A stretch of DNA of 64,000 nt, from the NCBI GenBank assembly GCA_963676845.2, contig CAXXKK010000027.1, positions 1-64,000 on the forward strand, given 5' to 3'. Below are positions 52,087-61,865 of this stretch, piece by piece. The translations under genes were made by a program, and so were the position numbers. The DNA is from G963662675 sp963676845. GTDB taxonomy: Bacteria; Bacteroidota; Bacteroidia; Bacteroidales; Prolixibacteraceae. The stretch's first letter is position 1; every line of letters starts with the position of its first letter. The notes beneath the pieces were generated by a model. The model saw nothing but the letters and a program-made list of their open reading frames with translations, was not told the origin of the DNA and ran no database searches.

Positions 52087-53109
52087 ATGGAGCAAACAAC
52101 TATCGCAATTGTAATACTTAACTGGAACGGAGAAGAGCTTCTCCCTAAATTTTTACCTTCTGTCATTGAAAACAGTCAGATTGAAGGTGTTAAAATTATT
52201 GTTGCAGACAATGGCTCTACAGACAACTCTCTTCAGACTCTTCAAGATTACCCTCAGGTTGAAATTCTGGATTTAAAAGAAAACTTCGGTTTTGCCAAAG
52301 GGTATAATGAAGCTCTAAAACAAATAGAAGCCAAGTATTACATTCTTCTTAATTCCGATGTTGAAGTCACTCCCGGATGGATGGACTCGTTGATTACGGT
52401 CATGGATGAAAATCCCAATGTGGCTGCTGTTCAACCTAAAATACTCAACTGGCATAAAAAGGATGAATTTGAATATGCAGGAGCAGCTGGTGGACATATA
52501 GACAAGCTGGGGTTCCCATTTTGCCGCGGTCGTGTTTTAAATGTCAATGAGAAAGACGAAGGTCAGTATGATGAATATGCCAGCATCTTTTGGGCTAGCG
52601 GGGCATGCATGGCTATTAAAGCAGATTTATTCCACAAAGCTGGCGGTTTCGACTCTGATTTTTGGGCTCACATGGAAGAAATAGACCTCTGCTGGCGGTT
52701 AAAAAGCATGGGGTACAAAATCATGTATACACCTTATAGCAAAGTTTATCACCTGGGTGGAGGATCTCTTTCCTACGATAACCCGAAAAAATTATTTCTT
52801 AATTTCAGAAACAGCCTTTGGTTACTGCATAAAAACCTGCCAAAAAACAAACTGCTTAAGGTTATGTTTGTACGCATGCTTTTAGATGGAACTGCTGCAT
52901 TCAAACTTCTTTCTGAAGGGAACGGAAGTGGATTTATGAGTGTAGCTAAAGCCCACTATTCCTATTATAAATCATTGCCTATTCTAAATCAGAAGAGAAA
53001 AGATTTAATGAACATCTCATCTCAGAAATGGCATGATGAAATTCACTACAAAAGCATTATCTGGAAATTCTATCTCGAAAGAAAAAGGAAGTTCACAGAG
53101 ATGCAATAA
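52087..53109 (+). CDS. Glycosyltransferase family 2
   Basis: 340 residues, rhamnosyltransferase-like GT2. Seen: AIVILNWNGEELLPKFLPSV, VADNGSTDNSLQTL, the metal motif LLNSDVEVTPGWMDSL, FWASGACMAIKADLF and FWAHMEEIDLCWRLKSMGYK. Cytoplasmic or membrane-associated; adds a sugar to a surface glycan or lipid precursor. Acceptor unknown. Its promoter overlaps the end of the preceding gene. Confidence 0.92.
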   Translation: MEQTTIAIVILNWNGEELLPKFLPSVIENSQIEGVKIIVADNGSTDNSLQTLQDYPQVEILDLKENFGFAKGYNEALKQIEAKYYILLNSDVEVTPGWMDSLITVMDENPNVAAVQPKILNWHKKDEFEYAGAAGGHIDKLGFPFCRGRVLNVNEKDEGQYDEYASIFWASGACMAIKADLFHKAGGFDSDFWAHMEEIDLCWRLKSMGYKIMYTPYSKVYHLGGGSLSYDNPKKLFLNFRNSLWLLHKNLPKNKLLKVMFVRMLLDGTAAFKLLSEGNGSGFMSVAKAHYSYYKSLPILNQKRKDLMNISSQKWHDEIHYKSIIWKFYLERKRKFTEMQ

Positions 53110-53732
53110 AGGTTCCCGGATATTCGGATTTTCAGACTCTCCCATTTCTGTCACCAGGTGAAACTGTAGTCAGTATGTAATAGTCAGCCGCACTAAGGAC
53201 TTCAGAAATTTTTGGATTAGTTAATAATTCTTGTTGATAAATAATGCCAGATATCTTTCAAAGGTTGAGATTTCAGATCAATTTGAAACATTAGTATGTT
53301 TAATAAACTTCCGTATGCTTCATTAGATTTTTTTGAAAAGAAATACCAATAAAAAGGACTTATCCTTCTCAAATAAATGCTATAAGTCTTGCTATTTAAT
53401 ATCCGCCTAAGAAAAAAAGCGTTAAGAAAATTAACGAAGTGAAGTGTTAAAAATAAAAATCTGTTCGAGGAGAAACTACGAGTTATTTTTATTTACAGAA
53501 GTAAGAATCAAATCTGCCATTATCTGTATAACCTGGATAGAGATACGTGACAATCTCTAAAAAAAAGCAGATTGCTTCACTCCGTTCGCAATGACGGAAA
53601 CCAAATACAGATCATGAAACAAGTTCAGGATGACAGTTCGAGCTGCGTTCAACATGAAGCATGAGACATGAAACTAAAAACCTCTTGAGTTTACCATATT
53701 CAATTTGTAAATTGAGCAAAATTCATCCGGTT
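53110..53732. other. Intergenic gap upstream of the CorA-like gene
   Basis: About 620 bases, AT-rich, no gene. It has a REP-like element near its end (53568-53597) and several ATGA-rich words after it. Nothing else was recognised. Confidence 0.55.
53568..53597. repeat. REP-like element, copy 2
   Basis: CAGATTGCTTCACTCCGTTC followed by GCAATGACGG; ATTGC pairs with GCAAT. Related to the copy at 50571-50604. Confidence 0.65.
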
Positions 53733-54701
53733 ATGAAATCATCGATAATCAATTGTTTTTACATTAATACTGAAACCAAAACAAGTACTCCTTCTACTTT
53801 TGAAGAGCTTCCAAATCAAATAGAAAATGGAGGTTACGGTTGGCTTCAAATGGACTTCACCCAAAAGAACATCGTAGAAATCCTTCAAGGCTTTAATCTG
53901 AATGAACAAATTATTGAAACGCTAACCCGTGAAGAATCTCGTCCGCGTGTGGATATTAGCAATGATGAATTATTGCTGATTGTCCGGGGAGTAAACCTAA
54001 CCAAAGGTGAAAAACCTGAAAAAATGATCTCGGTAAGGATTCATGCAACCAAAAACCTGATTATTACCTGCCAAATGAAAAGCCTGATTTCACTAAAAAA
54101 CATTATCGCAGAAATAGAACAAGGAAACCCTCCTAAAACTACCGGTGATTTCATTGTCAGGCTAAACGAACGACTTGTCATCAACATGACTGATGTAATG
54201 GATGATATTGAAGACTCAGCCATTGAAATGGAAGAATTGGTGATGGATGATGATCAGTCTGACTACAAACAAGACCTACATAATTTACGCCTTCAAATTA
54301 TTCAACTGAAACGCTATCTGATTCCACAACGCGATGCCCTGGGAAAGCTTCAACTGGATAAGCCAAGTTGGATGAGCAACAAGCAACAAGCAAGATTAAG
54401 AGAGGTTAGCGATTACCTAATGCGTTATCTGGAAATGCTTGATGCCTCAAAAGAACTTACAGCTGTAAGCCAGGAAACTTTAAACCACAGGCAAAATGAA
54501 CAGATGAATAATCGCATGTACCTGTTATCAATTATAACTGCACTATTCTTACCTCTTAGTTTTTTCACAGGCTTACTCGGTGTTAACTTATTAGGAATTC
54601 CTTATGCTGAAAACAGATATGCATTTGCAGGGTTTATAGTCATCTTACTCATCATTATCGCTTTTCAATTTTGGTTTTTCCGAAGAAACAAGTGGCTTTA
54701 A
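53733..54701 (+). CDS. CorA/ZntB-family divalent metal transporter
   Basis: 322 residues from the ATG at 53733; the frame is open 72 nt earlier. A long soluble N-terminal funnel with coiled helices (about 1-260), then two membrane helices near the C-terminus. The signature after the first helix reads GLLGVNLLGIP in place of the GMN of CorA, closer to ZntB/CmaX-type members (GxN plus GGxP-like). It likely moves Mg or Zn as a pentamer. The metal cannot be told from sequence. Confidence 0.85.
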   Translation: MKSSIINCFYINTETKTSTPSTFEELPNQIENGGYGWLQMDFTQKNIVEILQGFNLNEQIIETLTREESRPRVDISNDELLLIVRGVNLTKGEKPEKMISVRIHATKNLIITCQMKSLISLKNIIAEIEQGNPPKTTGDFIVRLNERLVINMTDVMDDIEDSAIEMEELVMDDDQSDYKQDLHNLRLQIIQLKRYLIPQRDALGKLQLDKPSWMSNKQQARLREVSDYLMRYLEMLDASKELTAVSQETLNHRQNEQMNNRMYLLSIITALFLPLSFFTGLLGVNLLGIPYAENRYAFAGFIVILLIIIAFQFWFFRRNKWL

Positions 54702-54765
54702 CTTTTTTTAATCCTTGCATAAGGATATTTTTATTTAGTTTGCTCCTGAAAACAATTATTAAGCC

Positions 54766-55419
54766 ATGAAGAAAACCGGAGTAATTTTTATACTTGCAAT
54801 AATCTTATTCACGTCCTGTGCCACGCAACGAGAAAGTTTTACATCCATAAAAAGCTGGTCTTACCCTCCGGGGCAACTGGATTCTACACTTGGGTTTAGC
54901 TTTGTAGAAAATGTTCTGGGAAAAGTAAACTACAACCAAAAGGAACAGTGGGCGCACAATAAAAACATCCATATTATCAGTGTTCGGCTAATCAACAATA
55001 CGTCGGAACCAATTCATGGTACACAAATATCTTTTCAGATAAATGGGAAAAAAGTTGAAACAGTTGACAACAAATGGCTGGCAAAGAAAATTCGGAAACG
55101 ATCTTTCCCCCAAATGCTCGTTTTTCTGCCCTTTTATCTGATTGAGGATGCAATTTTTCATTCTTATGATGATGAATATGATCCTTATAATATCTACGAA
55201 GATTTTCATGTAACCAATGCCATCGCAAATGAAGTAGATCAAGAGCGTATTGAATCGAACAATTCCTTAATGCTTGAACTTATTGACAATGAACTGTACC
55301 GAAAAGTACTTTGGCCAAACACTCCTGTTTATAGTATTGTTGGAATTAAATATGAAGGTGATATCTCTGATTTAAAGGCCACTGTTTCTGAAGCTAAATT
55401 CTCCATTATTGATAAATAA
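54766..55419 (+). CDS. Lipoprotein of unknown function
   Basis: 217 residues. Lipobox in ILAIILFTSCATQRE. The mature part has a beta-rich region (IHIISVRLINNTSEPIHGTQ, ISFQINGKKVETVD) resembling a small immunoglobulin-like fold, then a hydrophobic stretch (FPQMLVFLPFYLIED) and acidic middle part. Function unknown. Divergently spaced from PPK2 by 104 nt; may be monocistronic. Confidence 0.68.
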   Translation: MKKTGVIFILAIILFTSCATQRESFTSIKSWSYPPGQLDSTLGFSFVENVLGKVNYNQKEQWAHNKNIHIISVRLINNTSEPIHGTQISFQINGKKVETVDNKWLAKKIRKRSFPQMLVFLPFYLIEDAIFHSYDDEYDPYNIYEDFHVTNAIANEVDQERIESNNSLMLELIDNELYRKVLWPNTPVYSIVGIKYEGDISDLKATVSEAKFSIIDK

Positions 55420-55523
55420 TTCTTCAGAAAAATCAAAGAAGAGAAATCAACAAAAACAATATTCAAGTAACAACAATTCTCTATTTTTCGTTAAATTGGA
55501 ATAATAAACTTGAATAACATATT

Positions 55524-56417
55524 ATGGATTTTCACAAATTAAACACGAACCAATTCCTTGTTCCACCCAATACCCCTTTTTCTTTAAAAGATTTTGATCC
55601 GGCATTTTGCGATGTCTATAAAAATAAAAAATCGGCAGAACGTCAGTTAAACGAGGACATTAGTGAACTAAAGAAGCTTCAGTATCAACTATATGCTGAG
55701 AGCAAACAATCCATGCTCATTATCTTTCAAGCCATGGATGCTGCCGGAAAAGATGCAGCAATTAAACATGTTTTTAGCGGTGTAAATCCTCAAGGGTGTG
55801 AGGTTCATAATTTCAAGCAACCCTCAAACAACGAATTAAGGCACGATTTTATATGGAGGCACTACACCAAGTTACCGGAACGTGGAAAGATTGGTATTTT
55901 TAACCGTTCACACTATGAGAATGTACTTATCACTAAAGTCCATCCTGAAATTATTTTACAGGAAGATATTCCGGGAATCAATTCCATTGCAGATGTAAAT
56001 GATGATTTTTGGGGAAAACGTTACAGGCAGATTAACCAGTTTGAAAAAACGATTTCGGAGAACGGCACAACTATCATCAAGTTTTTCCTCCATGTTTCAA
56101 AAGAAGAACAGAAAAAAAGGTTTCTTGCACGAATAAAAGATCCCCGCAAAAACTGGAAGTTCTCCTCTGCCGATATTGAAGAACGCAGTTACTGGGATGC
56201 ATATCAAAAAGTTTATAATGATGCAATTAGAAATACATCAACCGAAAATGCCCCCTGGTACATCATTCCTGCCGACAAAAAATGGTTTAGCCATGTACTT
56301 ATTGGAAACATCATTGTAGAAACCCTAATGAAAATGGACATTCAAATGCCTGTTCTTTCTCAGGAAGAACAAGATTTACTGGAAGTTTCGAGGGAAAAAT
56401 TAATTAGTGAAAAATAG
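55524..56417 (+). CDS. ppk2: Polyphosphate kinase 2
   Basis: 297 residues, single PPK2 domain. Phosphorylates nucleotides using polyphosphate, or the reverse. Seen: Walker A in FQAMDAAGKDAAIKHVFSGV, GKIGIFNRSHYENVLITKVH, FFLHVSKEEQKKRFLARIKD and lid region KNWKFSSADIEERSYWDAY. The length and motif order point to a class I (NDP-preferring) type, but the class is not certain. Followed by a terminator shared with hsp20. Confidence 0.93.
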   Translation: MDFHKLNTNQFLVPPNTPFSLKDFDPAFCDVYKNKKSAERQLNEDISELKKLQYQLYAESKQSMLIIFQAMDAAGKDAAIKHVFSGVNPQGCEVHNFKQPSNNELRHDFIWRHYTKLPERGKIGIFNRSHYENVLITKVHPEIILQEDIPGINSIADVNDDFWGKRYRQINQFEKTISENGTTIIKFFLHVSKEEQKKRFLARIKDPRKNWKFSSADIEERSYWDAYQKVYNDAIRNTSTENAPWYIIPADKKWFSHVLIGNIIVETLMKMDIQMPVLSQEEQDLLEVSREKLISEK

Positions 56418-56462
56418 GCTTTAAGCCATAAAAGTCAAGTAGAGTAACCTGAAATTTGAAAC

Positions 56463-56494
56463 AAAAAAAAGGCTCCACATCAGGAGCCTCTTTC
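56463..56494. terminator. Bidirectional terminator between PPK2 and hsp20
   Basis: AAAAAGGCTCC, ACATCA loop and GGAGCCTCTTT with A/T tracts on both sides, between two convergent genes. Confidence 0.85.
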
Positions 56495-56516
56495 AAACTA
56501 ACTAACCTAAAACCTA

Positions 56517-56951
56517 TCATGAAATTTCTATCATTCGTGGAGTGTGTGACTTGTATTCTTCACGTTTTGGAAGAGTAATTGTTAATATTCCATTTTTATG
56601 TGAAGCTTTAATGTTATCAACATCAACTCCTTCAGGTAACTGAAATGTACGGCTGAAAGATGAATAATTAAACTCACGGAATACTACTTTATTGCCGTCC
56701 TTTTCCTCTTTTTCTTCTTTCTTTTCTGAAGAAACGATCAGCGCATTATCCTTTAAATCAATATGAAAATCTTTTTTCTCCAAACCAGGAGCAGCAACTT
56801 CAATTTCAAACTTTTCTTTTCCCTCAAAAACATTTACACTTGGAGTTGAGTTCCATCCGGATTTGTCAAAAAAATCATTCCATAAATCTCTTCCCAGAAA
56901 GTCATCAAACATACTGGGAATATTTCTATTTCTTCTAACTAATGGTAACAT
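56517..56951 (-). CDS. Small heat-shock protein Hsp20
   Basis: 144 residues. ATP-independent holdase chaperone. Alpha-crystallin domain at about 38-135: FEGKEKFEIEVAAPGLEKKD, ALIVSSEKKEEKEEK, FSRTFQLPEGVDVDNIKASH, NGILTITLPKRE. The usual I-x-I-type tail is MIEIS. A strong AGGAGGG ribosome-binding site lies 8 nt before the ATG, rare in this window. Convergent with PPK2. Confidence 0.94.
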   Translation of the reverse strand: MLPLVRRNRNIPSMFDDFLGRDLWNDFFDKSGWNSTPSVNVFEGKEKFEIEVAAPGLEKKDFHIDLKDNALIVSSEKKEEKEEKDGNKVVFREFNYSSFSRTFQLPEGVDVDNIKASHKNGILTITLPKREEYKSHTPRMIEIS

Positions 56952-57207
56952 AACATTCCCTCCTATTTTTAGTTAAACATTGTTTTAATTCATTTCCACC
57001 ATACTATTATCAAAGCTTAGGCCATTCTCGTTTCAACTGTTTTCTGTATTTTTTTATACGGAAAAGTTGTCAAAATGTCTTTCAAAAAAGACATTTTTTC
57101 AGATTACAATAAACTCATTATGAAATATTTTCAGGTTTCAACCTGCTGATTATAAATCATGAATTTTTAGAATGAACATTTTCTATTACCTTTGCTGGCG
57201 ATATTCA
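56952..57207. other. Upstream region of hsp20 and of the TPP riboswitch
   Basis: About 255 bases between two divergent genes. It includes the hsp20 Shine-Dalgarno and, for the other strand, TACCTTTG (57187-57194), a TAnnTTTG box 12-15 nt before the riboswitch aptamer. Confidence 0.6.
57187..57194 (+). promoter_or_regulatory. Bacteroidetes -7 box for the TPP-controlled receptor
   Basis: TACCTTTG matches TAnnTTTG. It lies just ahead of the aptamer, so the riboswitch is at the very 5' end of the transcript. Confidence 0.65.
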
Positions 57208-57286
57208 CGCAATGGGGTGCCTAAATAAAAACGGGCTGAGATCAAACCCAAAGAACCTGATCCGGGTAATGCCGGCGTAGGGAGGG
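57208..57286 (+). ncRNA. Thiamine pyrophosphate (TPP) riboswitch
   Basis: The Thi-box core is present in order: GGGGTGCC, GGGCTGAGATCAAACCC, AACCTGATCCGGGTAATGCC, GGCGTAGGGA. CTGAGA and ACCTGATC with GGGTAATGCCGGCGTAGGGA are the most conserved parts of the aptamer. A downstream TAGGGATTT/AATTCCTA hairpin (57292-57308) could be the expression platform. It should repress the receptor gene when TPP is plentiful. Confidence 0.93.
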
Positions 57287-57345
57287 AAAATTAGGGATTT
57301 AATTCCTACCTCATTGGTTATTAATTAACCAAATTTTCAAAAAAA

Positions 57346-59798
57346 ATGAAAAGGATTTCTTTAATGTTATTGATGCAATGCTTTGCTATTTTTGCATTTG
57401 CACAGCTATCAATTTCCGGGAAAGTTAGCAATGAAGAAGGAGAAGCATTGCCTGGTGCAAGTGTTGTTCTACATGAATCCTACAAAGGAACAACAACCAA
57501 TTTAAATGGACAGTTTGAAATTAATGTTCCAAAGCCAGGAACTTATCAACTGGAAGTTTCATTTATTGGCTACGAGACAGAAATTAAAACGATTGAAGTT
57601 CTTCAGCCCGTTCATGTAACTATCGAGTTAAAAACATCATCAGTTCTTACTGAAGAAGTTTTAATCTCTGCACACGTGCCGGAGATAAAACTCCGGTTGC
57701 CAAATCAACAGTTGAAAAAAGTACCATTGAGTCATTAAACATGGGACAGGATATCCCATATCTTCTGTCCATGACTCCATCCTATGTGGCAACATCTGAT
57801 GCCGGAGCCGGTGTTGGATATACTAATTTCAGGATTCGTGGAACGGACTCAAACCGAATTAATGTTACTGTAAATGGTATTCCAATGAATGATGCAGAGT
57901 CTCACGGAACCTACTTTGTTGACATTCCTGATTTTGCAGGGTCAATCGACAATATTCAGGTTCAACGAGGTGTTGGAACTTCAACCAACGGTGCTGCTGC
58001 TTTTGGAGCAACCATCAACATGCAGACAACCACATTGAACAAAAAAGCTTATGCTGAATACAAAACATCAGCCGGAACTTTTAACACCTATAAAAATTCG
58101 GTTAGAGCAGGAACAGGGTTGTTAAATGATCACTTCACTTTTGATGTACGCCTTTCAAAAGTTTCATCGGATGGTTTTATTGACCGGGCTTCTTCCGACC
58201 TAAAATCATTTTTTACTTCAGCTGCTTATTACTCAGAAAATACCATCGTAAAAGCTAATGTTTACTCAGGCTTTGAGGAAACCTATCAATCATGGTATGG
58301 TGTACCTTCTGAAAAATTGAATAATGATGCAGATGGAATGCTTCGTTACAGGGATCACTGGTTATGGTCAACAAGCTCAGAACGTGAGAACCAAATAAGA
58401 TATGAAGGATTGATTAACTCTGATGCCCGTACATACAATCTGTACACATATGACAATGCTGTAGATCATTACCAGCAAGATCACTATGAGCTACATCTCT
58501 CTCATAAAATAAACACAACCTTAAACCTAAGTGCTGCGCTTTTCTATACTTATGGTAGAGGTTATTACGAGAACTATGAATATGACGAAGACTTTGCCGA
58601 TTATCAGATGACAGCACCTACAGGCATTAATTTAACAGACCTGGTTGGTCGTAAATGGCTGGATAATGATTTTTATGGGGCAACATACTCGTTAAATTAT
58701 GAGGAAGGAAAATCGACCGTCACTTTTGGAGGTGGTTACAACGTTTATGATGGCCATCATTTCGGACAAGTTGTTTGGGCTCAGTACATGGGAGAAAACG
58801 AAAAGAACCATGAATGGTACCGTGGCACTGGTTTGAAAAAAGATTTCAATGTATATGGGAAATATAATCTGGCAGTATCTAAAGCAGTAAGCTTATTTGC
58901 AGACCTCCAATACCGCCATATCGATTATACCATTGACGGAATTGATCATGACCTTCGAGACGTTTCACAAAAACATATCTATGATTTTTTCAATCCTAAA
59001 TTTGGCATCTATTACAGACCGAATGACTCACAAGAAGCCTACCTGAGCTATGCCAGAGCAAACCGCGAACCAAACAGAAGTAATTTTGTAGATGCTGATC
59101 CGAACGGGAAACAACCAACCTATGAAACATTAAATGACTTTGAAGCAGGATATACTTACAAAGCTTCAAACTTTACCCTGGGAGCTAATTTATATTATAT
59201 GGATTACAAAGATCAGCTTATTCAAACCGGTGAAATCAATGATGTAGGTAGTGCCATAATGGTTAACGTAGATGACAGCTATCGTGCCGGAGTTGAACTT
59301 ACCGGTGGATTGAAAATATTCAAATCCTTAAACTGGGATATGGCTGCAACTTTCAGTCAAAATAAAATTAAAAACTTCACAGAGTTTGTTGACAACTGGG
59401 ATACCGGAGGACAAGATGCAACAGAACTTGGAGAGACGGACTTGTCATTCTCTCCCAATGTTGTTGTAAACAGCCAAATAAGCTTTAACCCGGCAAGTGA
59501 CATTGCAATCAGTTTAATTTCAAACTATGTTAGTGACCAATACATTGACAATACATCAAGCAAAGCAAATAAGCTGGATGCATGGTTTATTAATAATTTG
59601 AAAGCGGAATATTCTTTCAACTGCAAATTCTTAAAAGAAGTAAAACTGAATGTAATGGCAAACAACATTTTTGATGTTGAATACGAAAGCAATGCATGGG
59701 TTTACTCATATATTTATGGTGGAGAAAGATTTTCCATGGATGGATATTTTCCACAGGCAGGGATAAACTTCCTGGTAGGTATTGACTTTAAATTTTAA
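57346..59798 (+). pseudogene. TonB-dependent receptor, probable thiamine uptake, broken by one frameshift
   Basis: Two pieces: 57346-57738 (130 residues: signal peptide ending FAFAQ, CarboxypepD_reg domain SISGKVSNEEGEALPGASVV) and a second frame to 59798 (plug LSMTPSYVATSDAGAGVGYT and RGTDSNRINVTVNGIPMNDAES, then a beta-barrel ending FLVGIDFKF). At about 57671 the first frame reads LISAHVPEIK, while the shifted frame reads TRAGDKTPVAKSTVEKST, the expected continuation of EEVLISA. One base is missing there. The long intact second part argues for a recent mutation or sequencing error. TPP control suggests thiamine or precursor import. Confidence 0.85.
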
Positions 59799-59817
59799 AT
59801 GCTCATAATAGAAATAG

Positions 59818-59855
59818 AAAGCCCCCTTAGACATCAGTTTATGGGGGCTTTTATT
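59818..59855. terminator. Terminator between receptor and GH16 gene
   Basis: AAAGCCCCC, a 17-nt loop and GGGGGCTTTTATTT; A-rich on the left, so usable by both convergent genes. Confidence 0.85.
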
Positions 59856-60694
59856 TAGTTTTCTATTTTTTGCCAAACTCTCACATAATCAATTCCCATT
59901 GAACGGGGAAAAATACTTTCATCGATCCCTTTCATTCCGCCCCAGTTACCCCCCACGGCAACATTTAGCAAAATATGAAATGGTTTGTCAAAAGGCCATG
60001 CTCCTGAACTTGTATATTCATTCTTAAAAGTTCCGAATTTTTCATCGTCCACAAAGAACTTAATTTCATCTTCATTCCACTCTACAGCATAGGTATGAAA
60101 TGCAGAATAGCAGTCAGAAATAATTATGGTATCTGACTTTTGTGTTTGTATCATATGGTTATAGTTCTCAGTGTGCACCGATCCCCAAATAGTATCCGGT
60201 GCAAAACCCACATTTTCCATGATATCAATTTCGCCACTCTTTGGCCATCCTCCATAGGTGTTTTCTGTAGGCAACATCCAAATTGCCGGCCACAAGCCAC
60301 GCCCTTCAGGTAATTTTGCATTTATTTCAAACCTCCCATACAACCAATCACCTTTATATTTTGTAGTTAACCTGGCTGAAGAATAATTACGTCCTTCAAT
60401 ATTTTCTTTTATTGCAGTGATAGATAAAATTCCATTTTTAACATGGGCATTCTCAATCCTCTTACTGGTATAATACTGAGCTTCATTATTCCCCCACTTC
60501 CAGGCATTTCCCTCAACATCGAAACTCCATTTTGTAGAATCTGGCAAACCCTGATAATCAAATTCATCATTCCATACCAATTGATAACCTTCAGGAATAA
60601 CAATCTCATTACGTTGTTTGGATCCGTTGGTACAGGAAACAAATACTAAAATTGAAAGGGGAACAAGAAAAAAGTAGATGCATTTCATATTCAT
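59855..60694 (-). CDS. Glycoside hydrolase family 16 lipoprotein (beta-glucanase-like)
   Basis: 279 residues from the ATG at 60694; the ORF is open 63 nt further. Lipobox in ILVFVSCTNGSK, so surface- or periplasm-anchored. GH16 features: LVWNDEFDYQGLPDSTKW, RLTTKYKGDWLYGRFEIN, the catalytic ExDxxE in GEIDIMENVGF, and FHTYAVEWNEDEIKFFVDD. The fold cuts beta-1,3 or beta-1,3-1,4-glucans such as laminarin; exact substrate not known. No SusC/SusD pair is next to it except the unrelated TPP receptor. Confidence 0.93.
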   Translation of the reverse strand: MNMKCIYFFLVPLSILVFVSCTNGSKQRNEIVIPEGYQLVWNDEFDYQGLPDSTKWSFDVEGNAWKWGNNEAQYYTSKRIENAHVKNGILSITAIKENIEGRNYSSARLTTKYKGDWLYGRFEINAKLPEGRGLWPAIWMLPTENTYGGWPKSGEIDIMENVGFAPDTIWGSVHTENYNHMIQTQKSDTIIISDCYSAFHTYAVEWNEDEIKFFVDDEKFGTFKNEYTSSGAWPFDKPFHILLNVAVGGNWGGMKGIDESIFPRSMGIDYVRVWQKIEN

Positions 60695-60781
60695 ATTATT
60701 ATGGGTATGATTAAAAATATGAATTTTAAAAGCGAAAAAAAACAGTCTCCTTTTCAAGAGAAAGAGCTAAAATTGAAAAAC

Positions 60782-61324
60782 TTATTCTTCTTCAATTTGA
60801 CACAAGTGTCCTGTATCGACATTGAAATATAAAGGAGCTACAACCACATTGGGATAACGTTTTCTTAAACGGGCAGCCTCAGACAGCACAAACTCAGCAG
60901 CATTTCCAACTTCAAAAAAAGGAGATAAACTTTCAAAATGAGTTAAAGCATTCTCTTCTTTCCATCCTGCATTTTTAACCAAGCCTTTTATAAATTCATT
61001 CTTTCGATCATCAAGTTTTTCCATACCACAATGATTATGACCTATAAGAGCAATATAGCGCAGATTACCAACTGCAATAGCGTATGAAACCTGAAATTCA
61101 TGATAAAACAAATTTGCCCCACCCGATCGGATGATAAATGCAAAGTTCTCCGGCATCCATAAATTTTTACGATTATCCATACACATACCTATGAGCATCT
61201 GTGCTTTATCATACTTACAAAATGCTTTGTTCAAATTATGATATTCAAGAAGTAGTCCAATGGGGTTATCTTGGTATTGTGGGAAAATATCTTGCTTCGA
61301 TTTAATTTCAACCAACTTAGTCAT
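60782..61324 (-). CDS. Beta-carbonic anhydrase
   Basis: 180 residues from the ATG at 61324. Converts CO2 and bicarbonate with zinc. The ligand motif CxDxR is in MCMDNRKNLW, and HxxC is in IGHNHCGMEK; FIIRSGGAN is the loop between them. The short length and GHNHCG (in place of the common GHTDCG) mark a divergent branch. Cytoplasmic. Confidence 0.82.
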   Translation of the reverse strand: MTKLVEIKSKQDIFPQYQDNPIGLLLEYHNLNKAFCKYDKAQMLIGMCMDNRKNLWMPENFAFIIRSGGANLFYHEFQVSYAIAVGNLRYIALIGHNHCGMEKLDDRKNEFIKGLVKNAGWKEENALTHFESLSPFFEVGNAAEFVLSEAARLRKRYPNVVVAPLYFNVDTGHLCQIEEE

Positions 61325-61421
61325 CTTATAATGTTTAGTGCATAATCTCAAACCAAAGTAATCGAATAAAAGTTCAAAGAGATGTTTATAAAAATGAATT
61401 TACTCTCCTGCATATTTCTTA

Positions 61422-61429
61422 TAACTTTG
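61422..61429 (+). promoter_or_regulatory. Bacteroidetes -7 box (SUI1 gene)
   Basis: TAACTTTG, exact TAnnTTTG, 16 nt before the ATG at 61446. Confidence 0.7.
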
Positions 61430-61445
61430 CAGTATAAATATAAAA

Positions 61446-61793
61446 ATGATGGCAAAAGACTGGAAAGATCGACTAGGAGTGGTTTATTCGACAAACCCTG
61501 ATTTTCAATTTCAAAATGAAGAAGAACAGGAACAGGAAACACTATCTCCTTCCGAACAAAACTTACGTGTAAGCTTAGATAAAAAGAACCGCAAAGGGAA
61601 AGCTGTCACATTAATCACCGGGTTTATTGGTTCTGAAGAAGATTTAAAAGATTTAGGGAAATTACTAAAAACCAAATGTGGTGTTGGAGGCTCTGCCAAA
61701 GAAGGAGAAATACTCATTCAGGGAGATTTCAGAAATAAGATTGTTCAACTTTTGCAATCTGAAGGATATAAAGTAAAACGATCCGGAGGATAA
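61446..61793 (+). CDS. Translation initiation factor SUI1/YciH-like
   Basis: 115 residues (two ATGs in a row). eIF1/SUI1 domain at about 45-115: KGKAVTLITGFIGSEEDLK, LGKLLKTKCGVGGSAKEGEI, QGDFRNKIVQLLQSEGYKVK. Bacterial members bind the small ribosomal subunit near initiation sites and influence start selection or stress translation. Single gene with its own promoter and terminator. Confidence 0.92.
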   Translation: MMAKDWKDRLGVVYSTNPDFQFQNEEEQEQETLSPSEQNLRVSLDKKNRKGKAVTLITGFIGSEEDLKDLGKLLKTKCGVGGSAKEGEILIQGDFRNKIVQLLQSEGYKVKRSGG

Positions 61794-61826
61794 AAAAAGA
61801 TGCCAATATTTGACATCTTTTTTCAA
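61793..61826. terminator. Bidirectional terminator after SUI1 gene
   Basis: AAAAAAAGATG, an 11-nt loop and CATCTTTTTT, between convergent genes. Confidence 0.8.
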
Positions 61827-61865
61827 TAAAACTTATAATTTTTTCGATATCTCTGAAAAACCAGT

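Noticed and set aside
57741..59798. Independent second receptor gene starting at ATG 57741
   Set aside because: The frame is open upstream with conserved receptor sequence and the ATG falls inside the plug domain; a frameshift explains it better.
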